64,000 nt of DNA, from contig NZ_SMAJ01000006.1 of assembly GCF_004346225.1 (NCBI RefSeq), forward strand, positions 171,764 through 235,763, written 5' to 3'. A model generated the notes under the pieces. It was given only the letters and a program-made list of their open reading frames with translations, was not told the origin of the DNA and made no database searches. The translations under genes were made by a program, and so were the position numbers. Below are positions 27,273 to 37,561 of the stretch, one piece after another. Numbering within the stretch: position 1 is the stretch's first letter; the number at the start of each line of letters is the position of its first letter. The stretch is from Paralcaligenes ureilyticus. Its GTDB lineage: Bacteria; Pseudomonadota; Gammaproteobacteria; Burkholderiales; Burkholderiaceae_B.

Positions 27273-28892
27273 ATGTCAGAGTCCGTAGATTACATCATCG
27301 TCGGCGCCGGCTCCGCCGGCTGCGTACTGGCCAACCGGCTTAGCGAAAACGGCAAGCATTCCGTCTGTGTGCTCGAGGCCGGGCCGCCGGATAAAAATAT
27401 CTGGATACACATCCCCATCGGCTATGGGAAAACCATGTTTCATAAAAAACTGAACTGGGGGTTCTATACCGATCCGGACGCCAACATGCTGGGGCGCAAA
27501 ATCTACTGGCCGCGCGGCAAAACGCTGGGCGGGTCGAGCTCCATCAATGGGCTGATCTACATACGCGGCCAAAAACAGGACTACGACCACTGGGAACAGC
27601 AAGGCAACGCCGGCTGGAGCTGGAACGATTGCCTGCCTTACTTTCGCAAACTGGAAAACAATGACCTGGGCGAGAGCCCAACGCGTGGCACGACCGGCCT
27701 GCTCAACGCCACCTCAATCAAAACCCGGCATCCGCTGGTCGAAGCCCTGATCCAGTCCGGAGCATCGCTGGGTCTGAAAAAACGCCAGGACTTCAACGGC
27801 GGCGATCAGGAAGGCGTAGGTTACTACCAGCTCACGACCCGCAATGGAAAGCGCTGCTCTACGGCCGTGGCCTACCTGAATCCGGCCCGCGGGCGAACCA
27901 ATCTGCGTATCGAAACGGACGCCCAGGCCACCGCCATCCTTATGCAAGGGAACCGGGCCAGCGGCATCCGCTACAAAAAAGGAGGGGTGGAACGCGCCCT
28001 GCTGGCCAACCGCGAAGTGATCCTTTCAGCGGGCGCCATCCAGTCGCCGCAGTTGTTGCAACTATCGGGCATCGGGCCGTCCAAGCTCTTGAACGAATTC
28101 GGAATCCCGGTCGTCAAGGACTTGAACGGGGTCGGGAAAAATCTGCAGGACCATTTGCAGATCCGCCTGATTTACGAAGTCACCAAGCCCATTACCACCA
28201 ACGACCAGTTGCGCACCATCTGGAGCAAAGGCAAGATCGGCCTGCAATGGCTGCTGTTCCGAGGCGGGCCGCTGGCCATAGGCATTAATCAAGGGGCCAT
28301 TTTCTGCCGCGCCCTTCCGCAAGAAAGCGCAACACCCGATATCCAGTTCCACTTCGGCACCCTATCGGCCGACGCTGCCGGCGGCGCCGTGCACGATTTT
28401 TCCGGATGCACCTACTCGGTTTGCCAGCTGCGGCCCGAGTCCCGCGGCGAGATCAACATCAAATCGACCGACCCCTTCGAGCCGCCCTCGATGCAGCCCA
28501 ATTACCTGTCCACCGATCTGGACCGGCGCACCGCGATAGCGGGTGTGAAATACGCGCGGCGCCTGGCGGCTACCGCTCCCATGAGCGATCTGATGAAAAG
28601 AGAACATCGCCCTGGGTCCGACGTGCGCACCGACGACGAAATCCTGCATTTCTGCCGCGAGTACGGAGCCACCATTTTTCACCCCACGGGTACGGCCAGG
28701 ATGGGGCTGGCTTCGGACACCGGTGCCGTCGTCGACAACCGCCTGCGCGTTCACGGCATCGACGGCCTGCGCGTGGTCGACGCCTCGATCATGCCCACCC
28801 TGGTGTCGGGCAACACGAATGTCCCGATCGTGATGATTGCCGAACGCGCCGCCGAATTCATTCTGGAAGATGCCCAGCGCCAACGTTCTTGA
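27273..28892 (+). CDS. GMC-family FAD alcohol/choline dehydrogenase-like oxidoreductase
   Basis: A 539-aa flavoprotein oxidising an alcohol group. FAD fingerprint DYIIVGAGSAGCVLANRL is at residues 4-21, followed by GGSSSINGLIYIRGQ (GMC signature 1), SAGAIQSPQLLQLSGIG (signature 2), the presumed catalytic His in FHPTGTARMG, and the C-terminal NTNVPIVMIAERAAE. It resembles choline and polyethylene-glycol dehydrogenases, but the substrate is unknown. ATG 27273 with GAGG upstream was chosen; the open frame begins at 27168 and ATG 27255 is an alternative. The transporter follows 73 bp later, suggesting uptake and oxidation of one compound. Confidence 0.9.
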   Translation: MSESVDYIIVGAGSAGCVLANRLSENGKHSVCVLEAGPPDKNIWIHIPIGYGKTMFHKKLNWGFYTDPDANMLGRKIYWPRGKTLGGSSSINGLIYIRGQKQDYDHWEQQGNAGWSWNDCLPYFRKLENNDLGESPTRGTTGLLNATSIKTRHPLVEALIQSGASLGLKKRQDFNGGDQEGVGYYQLTTRNGKRCSTAVAYLNPARGRTNLRIETDAQATAILMQGNRASGIRYKKGGVERALLANREVILSAGAIQSPQLLQLSGIGPSKLLNEFGIPVVKDLNGVGKNLQDHLQIRLIYEVTKPITTNDQLRTIWSKGKIGLQWLLFRGGPLAIGINQGAIFCRALPQESATPDIQFHFGTLSADAAGGAVHDFSGCTYSVCQLRPESRGEINIKSTDPFEPPSMQPNYLSTDLDRRTAIAGVKYARRLAATAPMSDLMKREHRPGSDVRTDDEILHFCREYGATIFHPTGTARMGLASDTGAVVDNRLRVHGIDGLRVVDASIMPTLVSGNTNVPIVMIAERAAEFILEDAQRQRS

Positions 28893-28965
28893 TCAGGAAT
28901 TTCCAATAAAAAATTTCACACCCCGGCAAGCCTTTTGCCAAAAGTAAAAAACACCAGGAGACAAC

Positions 28966-30288
28966 ATGTCCAATCCAGATAACCGCGCTATCCGAAAGGT
29001 AGTCGCCGCCTCGCTCATCGGAGCCACCATCGAGTGGTATGACTTCTTCTTGTACGGGCTCGTGGCCGGCCTTGTCTTTAACAAGATGTATTTCCCCAGC
29101 CACGATCCGCTCGTGGGCACCATGCTGGCGTACGCCACGTTTGCCGTGGGCTTTATCGCCCGACCGTTCGGGGGCGTTATTTTCGGCCACTTCGGCGACC
29201 GGATCGGACGCAAAAGCATGCTTATCTTCACGCTGGTGCTAATGGGCATTGCCACATTCCTGATTGCGTTTATCCCCACTTACGATTCGATCGGCATCTG
29301 GGCCCCCATCCTGCTGTTGCTGTGCCGTGTCGTTCAGGGCCTGGGCCTAGGCGGCGAATGGGGCGGCGCGGTCCTCATGACCTACGAATATGCGCCCAAG
29401 AACAAGCGCGGACTCTATGCTTCATTGCCGCAAATCGGGCTGTCCATCGGCTTGTGTCTGTCCGCGGGCGTGGTTGCCTTACTGTCGGGGACGCTCACCA
29501 ACGAAGCATTTCTGGACTGGGGCTGGCGTATTGCGTTCGGCCTGTCCGCCTTGCTGGTATTCGTGGGCTTGTATATTCGACTGACCATCCAGGAAACCCC
29601 GGAATTCGCCAAGATCAAAGAAGCCAACGCGGCATCGCAGATTCCCTTCTTCGACATGATGAAACGGTACCCCGGGAACATCCTGAAAGGCATGGGCGCA
29701 CGGTATATCGATGGCGTGTTCTTCAACATCTTCGCCGTTTTTTCGATCAACTATTTAACCCAGACCGTCCACATCAATCGGACCGAAGCTCTGACGGGCG
29801 TGATGGCATCAGCCGTGGTCATGTGTTTCTTTATCCCCTACTTTGGCGCCCTGTCGGACAGAGTGGGCCGCACTCGTACGTACTTCTGGGGTTCTCTGAT
29901 CACTGCCTTTTCGGCTCTGCCGGCGTTCTGGCTGATGGCCAATTACTCAGAGCACGTGATGGTGGTCTGGCTGTCCATCATCATTCCCTTCGGCATCTTC
30001 TACGCCGCGATTTATGGGCCCGAAGCCGCGCTCTTTTGCGAGCTGTTCGACACCAAGGTGCGCTATACCGGCATTTCGTTCGTGTATCAGTTCTCGGGGA
30101 TTTTCGCCTCGGGCATCACGCCGCTCATTGCCACGGCACTGCTGAAGATGAACGGCGGCCAGCCCTGGCTGATCGTGGCATACACCATCTTTGCGGGTGT
30201 GGTCTCAGCCTTCAGCGTATGGCTCATCGGCCGGTCGGCCAGTCATGCCGAGCCGCAGATCGTGCCTGCAGGCGCCCGCGGACGATAG
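28966..30288 (+). CDS. MFS transporter, metabolite:H+ symporter (MHS) family
   Basis: A 440-aa inner-membrane importer with twelve helices. The start ASLIGATIEWYDFFLYG is diagnostic for MHS transporters (ProP, KgtP, ShiA), and GHFGDRIGRKSMLIFTL is motif A. Substrates of the group are organic acids or betaine/proline. An AGGAG sits before ATG 28966. It shares an operon with the GMC oxidoreductase and probably the IclR regulator's control. Confidence 0.92.
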   Translation: MSNPDNRAIRKVVAASLIGATIEWYDFFLYGLVAGLVFNKMYFPSHDPLVGTMLAYATFAVGFIARPFGGVIFGHFGDRIGRKSMLIFTLVLMGIATFLIAFIPTYDSIGIWAPILLLLCRVVQGLGLGGEWGGAVLMTYEYAPKNKRGLYASLPQIGLSIGLCLSAGVVALLSGTLTNEAFLDWGWRIAFGLSALLVFVGLYIRLTIQETPEFAKIKEANAASQIPFFDMMKRYPGNILKGMGARYIDGVFFNIFAVFSINYLTQTVHINRTEALTGVMASAVVMCFFIPYFGALSDRVGRTRTYFWGSLITAFSALPAFWLMANYSEHVMVVWLSIIIPFGIFYAAIYGPEAALFCELFDTKVRYTGISFVYQFSGIFASGITPLIATALLKMNGGQPWLIVAYTIFAGVVSAFSVWLIGRSASHAEPQIVPAGARGR

Positions 30289-30306
30289 CGGTCGCCCGTT
30301 AATCCT

Positions 30307-30373
30307 TTGTAGCGACAGGCCTCGTGCCTGTCATCGATGCAAGAAACCGGGCGCCCACAAGTGTCGCCCCTAC
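30307..30373. repeat. REP-like hairpin pair
   Basis: A forward copy at 30307-30332 has stem ACAGGC/GCCTGT and is followed by TCATCGATGCAA. This 36-bp unit recurs with one mismatch at 60823-60858. A degenerate inverted copy at 30349-30373 contains the TAG stop of dgt. Confidence 0.8.
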
Positions 30374-31497
30374 TCCATCTGGAACAATTGCCGATGTTCC
30401 CGTATCGCAAAACGATCGGTCATACCGGCGATATAGTCGGCGATGGCGCGGGCCTGGGCTTGCTCGTTATCGCGGCGATAATCATCGGCCAGCAAACGCG
30501 GCTCTTTCAAAAACGCCTCGAACAGATCGCGCACAATGGTGCGCGCCTTGTTCGTCATGCGCATGACACGATAATGCCGATAAAGATTTTCCAGCAAAAA
30601 TTTCTTGAGCGCATCCGTCTGACGGCGCATTGACGTTGAAAACGCGGCCAGCGCCGGAGCCCGGCGCACCGCATCGACGCTATCGGGCTGATGCCTATGT
30701 ATATTGGCCAGCGTGGTCTCGGTCAAATCCGTAACCAGGGTATTGATCATGGCGCGTACCGTTTCGGCAATTGCGCGGCGCGGCTCAAGGCGCGGATGTA
30801 ACCGCAAGACCTGCGCGTAATGAGTCGCGAATATTTCCAGCATCTGCAACTGCGCCACGCTGATCAGCCCCGAGCGCAGGCCATCGTCGATGTCGTGATT
30901 GTTGTAGGCGATTTCATCGGCCAGGTTGGCAATCTGCGCCTCGAGCGAGGGCTCGGTCTTGTTCAAGAAGCGCTCGCCCACCGGGCCCAGCAAACGGGCA
31001 TGCCGCAAAGAACAGTGTTTAAGTATGCCCTCGCGCGTTTCGAAGCACAGATTCAAACCATTGAAGGCGGCGTAGCGCTCTTCCAGCTCGTCGACCACAC
31101 GCAGACTTTGCAGATTGTGCTCGAAGCCGCCAACCTCGGGAGCAAGCTCACGCAAGCAGGCATTCAACTCGTCCTGGCCGGCATGGCCAAACGGCGTATG
31201 CCCCAGGTCGTGGGCCAAGGAAATGGCCTCTGTCAGATCCTCGTGCAAACCCAGATTGCGCGCCAGCGTACGGGCTATCTGGGCGACCTCGATGCTGTGC
31301 GTCAGGCGTGTGCGAAACAGATCGCCCTCATGATTGACGAAAACCTGCGTTTTATATTCCAACAGGCGAAAGGCATTGCAATGGATGATGCGGTCGCGGT
31401 CGCGCTGGAACTGATTGCGATTGACCGGCGCCGCTTCGGAATGCACGCGGCCACGCGACTGCTCGGGGCGACAGGCGTAGGAGGCCAAGGATGTCAT
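30370..31497 (-). CDS. dgt: deoxyguanosinetriphosphate triphosphohydrolase-like protein
   Basis: A 375-aa HD-domain enzyme that cleaves dGTP or other dNTPs to nucleoside and tripolyphosphate. It has [21 protein letters not shown] near the start, [15 protein letters not shown] (metal His) and [15 protein letters not shown] (HD). It lies 6 bp after aroB as third gene of aroK-aroB-dgt, an arrangement common in Burkholderiales. The stop codon falls within a degenerate REP-like copy. Confidence 0.94.
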   Translation of the reverse strand: MTSLASYACRPEQSRGRVHSEAAPVNRNQFQRDRDRIIHCNAFRLLEYKTQVFVNHEGDLFRTRLTHSIEVAQIARTLARNLGLHEDLTEAISLAHDLGHTPFGHAGQDELNACLRELAPEVGGFEHNLQSLRVVDELEERYAAFNGLNLCFETREGILKHCSLRHARLLGPVGERFLNKTEPSLEAQIANLADEIAYNNHDIDDGLRSGLISVAQLQMLEIFATHYAQVLRLHPRLEPRRAIAETVRAMINTLVTDLTETTLANIHRHQPDSVDAVRRAPALAAFSTSMRRQTDALKKFLLENLYRHYRVMRMTNKARTIVRDLFEAFLKEPRLLADDYRRDNEQAQARAIADYIAGMTDRFAIREHRQLFQME

Positions 31498-31503
31498 GGC
31501 CGC

Positions 31504-32589
31504 CTACAAGCTCGGCACAACGGTCTTGCCCAGCACGGCTTGCAGTGCGGCGGCGGGTACCGACTGGAATACCGCCTGTCCGATTCGCGGCAAAAGAATA
31601 AAGCGCAGTTGGCCCGCTTCGGTTTTTTTATCGACCTGCATCAGGTCGATCCAGCGCGCGGCCCCCAGATCAGGCGCCTGAGTGGGGCACCCAATCGCCT
31701 CAACCAGATTGCGCACCCGATCGACGCTGTCTGACGACAAGCCCAGCGTCGCGGCAGAGAGTTCGGCCGCCTGAACCATGCCGCAGCCCACCGCTTCGCC
31801 ATGCAGCCATGTGCCAAAACCCAGACCGGCCTCAATGGCATGGCCAAAGGTATGGCCGAAATTGAGAATGGCCCGAAGGCCTGTTTCGCGCTCGTCCTGC
31901 GACACCACCAAAGCTTTCAGTTCGCATGAACGCCTGATGGCATAAGTCATTGCAGCGGGCTCCAGCGCCCGCAACGCCGCTACATTCTGCTCGCACCAGG
32001 CGAAGAATTCCGCGTCGATGATCAGGCCGTATTTGATGACCTCGGCCAGGCCTGCCGAAATCTCGCGAGGCGGCAAGGTGTTCAGAACATCGGTATCGAT
32101 ATCGACGGCAACCGGCTGATAAAACGCACCGACCATGTTCTTGCCCAAAGGATGATTGACGGCGGTTTTACCGCCCACCGACGAATCCACCTGCGCAAGC
32201 AAGGTGGTGGGCGCCTGCACAAAGCGGATGCCGCGCATGTAGGTCGCGGCGGCAAAACCGCACACATCGCCCACCACCCCGCCGCCCAAGGCCAGCAGCA
32301 CCGAACGCCGATCGAAACGATTTTGTAACAAAGCGTCGAAAATCAGATTCAGGGTCTGCCAGTCTTTATAGGCTTCGCCATCGGGCAGCTCGATGAGGAT
32401 TACCCGCAAGCCCGTTTGAGCCAGCGCCCGCCGGGCGCGCTCACCGTAATGGGCTGCCACGGTGCGATTGGTGACAATGGCGATGGCGGTAGCATCGTGA
32501 GGAATGCTGTCGGCCAGGCGCTCGAGGCGGCCTGCTTCGATGTGAATCGGATAGGATCCTCCGGGTGTGCTCACACGAACCGTGCTCAT
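31504..32589 (-). CDS. aroB: 3-dehydroquinate synthase
   Basis: A 361-aa NAD- and metal-dependent enzyme converting DAHP to 3-dehydroquinate, step two of the shikimate pathway. It shows the glycine-rich [18 protein letters not shown], then [18 protein letters not shown], and metal ligands in [13 protein letters not shown] and [10 protein letters not shown]. Its start overlaps the aroK stop by 4 bp, so the two pathway steps are co-expressed. Confidence 0.97.
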   Translation of the reverse strand: MSTVRVSTPGGSYPIHIEAGRLERLADSIPHDATAIAIVTNRTVAAHYGERARRALAQTGLRVILIELPDGEAYKDWQTLNLIFDALLQNRFDRRSVLLALGGGVVGDVCGFAAATYMRGIRFVQAPTTLLAQVDSSVGGKTAVNHPLGKNMVGAFYQPVAVDIDTDVLNTLPPREISAGLAEVIKYGLIIDAEFFAWCEQNVAALRALEPAAMTYAIRRSCELKALVVSQDERETGLRAILNFGHTFGHAIEAGLGFGTWLHGEAVGCGMVQAAELSAATLGLSSDSVDRVRNLVEAIGCPTQAPDLGAARWIDLMQVDKKTEAGQLRFILLPRIGQAVFQSVPAAALQAVLGKTVVPSL

Positions 32590-33197
32590 GAATGACTCTG
32601 GTATTTTTTTAACAAGGAAATCAGTGACTGGGCGACCTGCGATATCGGCATAATACCGGTTTCGATCGTAATGGCGGCCACCTCTTGATAAAGCGGCTCG
32701 CGCTGCATCAGCAGGGTTTGCAGGCGGGCGCGCGGATCGGGGGTCTGCAGCAAGGGCCGGGTGCGATCGCGCGCCACGCGACGGTATAGCTCATCGCCAG
32801 TGGCATGCAAGTAAACGACCACGCCGCGTTCGCGCAAATAACGACGATTCTCGGCGTTCAATACAGCGCCCCCGCCGGTGGCCAGGATAATGCCCGGGCG
32901 GCGCGAGCATTCGTCAAGCAGGGCCGTTTCGCGGCGACGGAACCCTTCTTCGCCTTCGATGTCGAAAATTAACGACACTCGCACACCGCAGCGCGCTTCG
33001 AGTTCGTGATCCAGATCAAGGAATTCGCGGTCCAGCAAGCGAGCCAGACTGCGACCTATCGTCGTCTTGCCGGCGCCCATCATGCCAACCAGGAAGATGG
33101 GCTGCTCATCAGACAGCAGTAAACCGACCGGAGCATCGGCTCCGCCCGGGTCCTGAGGTTCGCTCGTCGTCGCGCTGCGGCATAAAGGCTTGTTCAT
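32586..33197 (-). CDS. aroK: shikimate kinase
   Basis: A 203-aa ATP-dependent kinase phosphorylating shikimate. It has P-loop [11 protein letters not shown], substrate-binding [16 protein letters not shown] and TGGGAV, and the lid arginines in RDRTRPLL. About 30 residues precede the usual start of the fold, a poorly conserved extension seen in some relatives. First gene of aroK-aroB-dgt, divergent from mrcA with 115 bp between them. Confidence 0.96.
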   Translation of the reverse strand: MNKPLCRSATTSEPQDPGGADAPVGLLLSDEQPIFLVGMMGAGKTTIGRSLARLLDREFLDLDHELEARCGVRVSLIFDIEGEEGFRRRETALLDECSRRPGIILATGGGAVLNAENRRYLRERGVVVYLHATGDELYRRVARDRTRPLLQTPDPRARLQTLLMQREPLYQEVAAITIETGIMPISQVAQSLISLLKKYQSHS

Positions 33198-33312
33198 TTG
33201 TGTATTATCTCACTTGCAATCCCCAGACAGACGGATACACTGCATTGTTCAGTTACATTAACCCGCTGAGCAAATCATAGTCTGCCCAAGGTTAGACTTA
33301 AAATCGCCCCTA

Positions 33313-35751
33313 ATGAGTTCTGCTACCTCCTCCAAATCCAATTCCAGCGCCGCATCCTCATCCTGGATCGGACGTTTCTTTTTCAAGACGGCCATTTTCT
33401 GCATCGGCATGGGCTTGTGCGTCGCCCTGCTCGGTGCCTTGGCGCTGGCACTGGCGTGGCCTAATCTGCCCGACCTGCATGCCATGACGGATTATCGTCC
33501 GCGAGTGCCCCTGCGCGTCTACACGGCCGACAAGGTGCTGATCGGCGAATTCGGCGAAGAACGGCGCAACGTCTTGCGCTTCAACGAAATCCCCGACGTC
33601 ATGAAATCGGCGATTCTATCGGCCGAGGACGATCGTTTTTATCAGCATGGCGGAATCGACTGGTCCGGCGTGTTGCGCGCCATGATCGCCAACATCACGC
33701 ACATGTCCAAGGCCCAGGGCGCCAGCACGATCACCATGCAGGTCGCCCGCAATTTTTACCTGTCGTCCGAAAAAACCTATACCCGCAAATTCTACGAACT
33801 GCTGCTGACGTTCAAGATCGAAGCCAACCTTAGCAAAGATCAGATCCTTGATCTGTACATGAACCAGATTTACCTGGGCCATCGCGCATATGGTTTCGCC
33901 GCCGCATCGCGCACCTATTTCGGCAAGCCCCTGTCTGAAATCACGCCGGCCGAGGCCGCCATGCTCGCGGGCATCCCCAAGGCACCGTCGCGCTTTAACC
34001 CCATCGCCAACTTCAAGCGGGCCAAAGTGCGGCAGGGCTATGTGCTGGGCCGCATGAAAGCGCTGGGCTACCTGACCGACGACGAATACAAACAGGCCAT
34101 GGCGCAGCCCATACAGATCAAATCGGCGCCAGGCACACCTTCAGGCGGCTACGCCATCCACGGCGACTACGTGGCCGAACTTGCGCGGCAACTGCTATAC
34201 GATGTTTACCAAGACGACATCTATTCGCGCGGCTTCAATATTTACACCACGGTCAACTCCAAAGATCAGGAAGCGGCCTACACATCGCTGCGCCAGGGAG
34301 TGCTCGATTACACGCGCCGTTCGGCCTACCCGGGCCCCGAAGAAACCATAGACCTGCCCGCAGGCATCGAACACGATCCGGCCAAGCTCGATCCCATTAT
34401 TGACGATCTCCAGGAAAAATACGCCGACAGCGGCGATATCGTAATGGGCCTGGTGCTTTCGGCCGATCCCAACAAAATCACCGTCGCCCGCAGCTCGCAG
34501 GAAATCATCGACGTCACCGACAAGCGCGCCTTGCGCGTCGTGGCGCGCGGCCTGGCCAAAAACGCCAAGCCCGACGTCAAAATCCAGCGCGGCTCGGTCG
34601 TGTATCTGCACAAGAACGGTGACTACTGGGAAGTCATCAATATGCCGTCGGTACAGGCGGCCTTTGTGGCGCTCAATCCGCAAGACGGAGCCATACAAGC
34701 GATGGTGGGCGGCTTCGACTACGATCAAGGCAAGTTCAATCGCGTCACACAGGCGTGGCGCCAGCCAGGCTCAAGCTTCAAGCCCTTTCTTTATGCCTCA
34801 TCGCTCGAACGCGGCCTGACCCCCGCCACCCAGATTTCCAACGAACCATTCTCGCTGACCGCCGCCCAAACCGGCTCCAAAGCCTGGAACCCCAAGAACT
34901 ACGGCAACGAATACAACCCCATGCTGACCATGCGCCAGGGTTTGTACAAGTCCATGAACATGGTGTCGATCCGCATCATGCAGGCGGTGGGCCCAAAGTA
35001 TGTGCAAGACTACATCACCCGCTTCGGTTTTGACCGGGCTCGACAGCCCGCTGTCCTGCCTCTGGCGCTAGGCGCAGGCAGTGTGACCCCGCTGCAACTG
35101 GCGGGCGCCTACTCGGTATTTGCCAATGGCGGCTACCGGGTGCCCCCCTTCCTGATCGACCATGTAACCGACAGCAGCGGCAAAGTCATCATGCAGGCCA
35201 AACCCACCATTGCGGGCGATGCCGCGGCACGCGCCATCGACCCACGCACCGTTTACGTCATGGATGATTTGCTGCGCGGCGTCGCTACCTACGGGACCGG
35301 AGCTCGCGTACACCGCGAACTCAAGCGCGACGACATCGGCGGCAAGACCGGCACCACCAATGATTCTCACGACGCCTGGTTCGCAGGCTTCACGCCCAAA
35401 ATCGTAGGTGTGGCCTGGATGGGCTACGACCAGCCCCGCTCGCTGGGCGATCGCGAAACCGGCGGCGGCGCGGCTCTCCCCATCTGGCTCGGCTTTATGC
35501 GCGTCGCCCTCGCCGGCCAACCGCAGACACCGCCAGGCCCCATGCCTCCGGGTTTAAGCAAGATAGACGGCGATTATTACTTTTCCGAATTTCCGCCCGG
35601 CATAGCCGTGGCGCGGGTGGGTCTGCCCACAGGCGACACCGCCAGCAGCGGCAACAGCGGCGGCAACGACGGCATCAGCCAGTTGCTCAATCAGCTGGGC
35701 GGTGCCAGCGCCAGCCCGCGTGCGGCCCAGCCTGAAAAAGTACCCTTTTAA
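33313..35751 (+). CDS. mrcA: penicillin-binding protein 1A
   Basis: An 812-aa bifunctional class A PBP polymerising and cross-linking peptidoglycan. A cytoplasmic tail and one membrane helix (about 30-52) precede the glycosyltransferase domain (EDDRFYQHGGIDWSG, GASTITMQVARNFYLS), then the OB-like insert and the transpeptidase with SSFK (nucleophile Ser), SMN and KTGTT. The C-terminal 60 residues are Gly/Ser-rich. It leads an mrcA-lptM-lysA set. Confidence 0.97.
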   Translation: MSSATSSKSNSSAASSSWIGRFFFKTAIFCIGMGLCVALLGALALALAWPNLPDLHAMTDYRPRVPLRVYTADKVLIGEFGEERRNVLRFNEIPDVMKSAILSAEDDRFYQHGGIDWSGVLRAMIANITHMSKAQGASTITMQVARNFYLSSEKTYTRKFYELLLTFKIEANLSKDQILDLYMNQIYLGHRAYGFAAASRTYFGKPLSEITPAEAAMLAGIPKAPSRFNPIANFKRAKVRQGYVLGRMKALGYLTDDEYKQAMAQPIQIKSAPGTPSGGYAIHGDYVAELARQLLYDVYQDDIYSRGFNIYTTVNSKDQEAAYTSLRQGVLDYTRRSAYPGPEETIDLPAGIEHDPAKLDPIIDDLQEKYADSGDIVMGLVLSADPNKITVARSSQEIIDVTDKRALRVVARGLAKNAKPDVKIQRGSVVYLHKNGDYWEVINMPSVQAAFVALNPQDGAIQAMVGGFDYDQGKFNRVTQAWRQPGSSFKPFLYASSLERGLTPATQISNEPFSLTAAQTGSKAWNPKNYGNEYNPMLTMRQGLYKSMNMVSIRIMQAVGPKYVQDYITRFGFDRARQPAVLPLALGAGSVTPLQLAGAYSVFANGGYRVPPFLIDHVTDSSGKVIMQAKPTIAGDAAARAIDPRTVYVMDDLLRGVATYGTGARVHRELKRDDIGGKTGTTNDSHDAWFAGFTPKIVGVAWMGYDQPRSLGDRETGGGAALPIWLGFMRVALAGQPQTPPGPMPPGLSKIDGDYYFSEFPPGIAVARVGLPTGDTASSGNSGGNDGISQLLNQLGGASASPRAAQPEKVPF

Positions 35752-35765
35752 AATATAGAGTCTTC

Positions 35766-35987
35766 ATGCCAGTGTCTTCTTTGACCACTTCCGCTCGTTG
35801 TCTGCCTCGCCTTGCGACTGGGCTCACCCTGCTTTGGGCGCTGGCCGGCTGCGGCTATAAAGGCCCCTTGTACATGCCCCCGCCACCGCCGCCCAATGCC
35901 TCTCTGACCAAGCCGCCCGTCCTCACCGCGCCCACGGCCGATCAGAACAACGCGCCGGTTCCGGCCCAGGCCACTCCGATTAAATGA
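35766..35987 (+). CDS. lptM: small lipoprotein, LPS translocon maturation chaperone LptM-like
   Basis: A 73-aa lipoprotein with lipobox LAGC (Cys at about 30) followed by GYKGPLYMPPPPPP, the short conserved block of LptM/YifL. In E. coli LptM helps LptD form its disulfides in the outer membrane. The position between mrcA and lysA is typical. The stop overlaps the lysA start (ATGA). Confidence 0.88.
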   Translation: MPVSSLTTSARCLPRLATGLTLLWALAGCGYKGPLYMPPPPPPNASLTKPPVLTAPTADQNNAPVPAQATPIK

Positions 35988-37261
35988 ACAGGGTAACTGT
36001 CGCGCCTCAATTCCAGTTCCGCAACGGGGTTCTGCATGCCGAGAACATCCCTCTGACGCGTCTGGCGCAAGAATTCGGCACGCCCCTCTACGTATATTCG
36101 CGCCAGGCGCTGAATGAAGCGTGGAAATCGTATCGCCAGGCTGTGGGCCAGCGCAATGTGCTGGTCTGCTATGGCATGAAAGCCAATTCCAACCTGGCCG
36201 TGCTGAACGAATTCAAGAACCTGGGCGCCGGCTTCGACATTGTGTCGGGTGGCGAGCTGGCGCGGGCCCTGGCCATCGGCGCCGATCCCCACAAAATTGT
36301 TTTTTCCGGCGTGGGCAAGCAGGCTTGGGAAATGCAGGCGGCCTTGAAGGCGGGCGTGAAGTGCTTTAACGTAGAATCGGAGGCCGAGCTGGCAAGGCTC
36401 GCGCAGGTGGCAAATCAAGCCGGCGCCATCGCGGCGGTATCTTTGCGCGTCAATCCCGATGTCGATGCCAAAACCCACCCCTATATCTCTACGGGCCTGA
36501 AAGAAAACAAATTCGGCATCGCCATCGAACAAGCCTTGGCGGTATACCAGCGGGCGGCCACGCTGCCCGGCATCAAGGTGCTTGGCGTCGATTGCCATAT
36601 CGGCTCGCAAATTACCGAAGTGGCCCCCTACCTGGATGCGCTCGACAAACTGCTGGCGCTGATCGAAGCCCTGGCGCAGGCCGGCATCGCTATCGAGCAC
36701 CTGGATCTGGGTGGCGGGATAGGCATACGCTACACCGACGAAACCCTGCTGTCGCCCACCGTGCTGCTCGATGCCGTTTTCGAACGTCTGGAGGCACACG
36801 GCCTGGGGCATTTGCAAGTTGTGCTTGAGCCCGGCCGTTCCCTGGTAGGCAACGCCGGTGTGTTGCTGACCAGCGTCGAATACCTGAAACACAGCGAAGC
36901 TAAAAACTTTGCCATCGTCGACGCCGCCATGAATGATTTGATCCGTCCCACCTTGTATGGGGCGTGGCACGATGTGGAGCCTGTCGCGCCACGCACAGAA
37001 TCCGCCACCCTGGCCTACGATATTGTCGGGCCGATTTGCGAAAGCGGCGATTGGCTTGCGCGCGACCGGCAACTGGCCATCAAGCAAGGCGACCTGCTGG
37101 CCATCATGTCGGCCGGCGCTTACGCCTTTGCCATGGCCAGCCAATACAACACGCGTCCGCGCGCCGCCGAAATCATGGTCGATGGCGACCAGGTTCACGT
37201 AGTGCGCCCGCGCGAAACCCTGGCCAGCCTCTTCGACAGCGAATCGGTCTTGCCGTCATGA
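35984..37261 (+). CDS. lysA: diaminopimelate decarboxylase
   Basis: A 425-aa PLP enzyme making L-lysine from meso-diaminopimelate. It has PLP lysine in VCYGMKANSN, HIGSQITE, the phosphate-binding GGGIGIRY, EPGRSLVGNAGVLL, and the catalytic Cys in GPICESGDWLA. It is coupled to lptM by a 4-bp overlap. A REP-like hairpin begins at its stop codon. Confidence 0.97.
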   Translation: MNRVTVAPQFQFRNGVLHAENIPLTRLAQEFGTPLYVYSRQALNEAWKSYRQAVGQRNVLVCYGMKANSNLAVLNEFKNLGAGFDIVSGGELARALAIGADPHKIVFSGVGKQAWEMQAALKAGVKCFNVESEAELARLAQVANQAGAIAAVSLRVNPDVDAKTHPYISTGLKENKFGIAIEQALAVYQRAATLPGIKVLGVDCHIGSQITEVAPYLDALDKLLALIEALAQAGIAIEHLDLGGGIGIRYTDETLLSPTVLLDAVFERLEAHGLGHLQVVLEPGRSLVGNAGVLLTSVEYLKHSEAKNFAIVDAAMNDLIRPTLYGAWHDVEPVAPRTESATLAYDIVGPICESGDWLARDRQLAIKQGDLLAIMSAGAYAFAMASQYNTRPRAAEIMVDGDQVHVVRPRETLASLFDSESVLPS

Positions 37262-37350
37262 CAGCCACAAGGGCTGTCGCTACAACAGCGCACTGACAGC
37301 GAATTGATCGCCTTGATGCCAATGTAGTGGCAGCCCTTGTGGCTGCCAAA
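37258..37350. repeat. REP-like hairpin pair after lysA
   Basis: An inverted copy at 37258-37286 (stem ACAGCC/GGCTGT) starts on the lysA stop codon. A forward copy at 37324-37349 has head TGTAGT and stem GGCAGCC/GGCTGCC. They fill the gap between lysA and the convergent cellulose operon. Confidence 0.85.
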
Positions 37351-37384
37351 AACCGTGCCGCGAATGCTGAACTAGCGCCGAAAC

Positions 37385-37561
37385 TCACGGCTCGCCAGGC
37401 GGGCGCAGGCCCATTAATCGGGCCAACACGGGCCAGGTAGTCAACGCCTTTTGCAAAGCATTGTGTTCCCGCTGATCAAAATAATGCCTCGGATCGACCT
37501 CAGGCAAATGCGCATGCAGCCGCTCAATGTCGCTGACCGCCCATTTATCTTTGTCATTCAT
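37385..37561 (-). CDS. bcsR: cellulose biosynthesis protein BcsR
   Basis: A 58-aa cytosolic protein ending DQREHNALQKALTTWPVLARL, matching the C-terminal half of BcsR (AL-x-x-WPLLA). In E. coli BcsR forms a complex with BcsQ that supports assembly and c-di-GMP sensing of the cellulose machine. Its start overlaps the end of bcsG by 8 bp. In E. coli bcsR is the first gene; here it is the last. Confidence 0.75.
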   Translation of the reverse strand: MNDKDKWAVSDIERLHAHLPEVDPRHYFDQREHNALQKALTTWPVLARLMGLRPPGEP

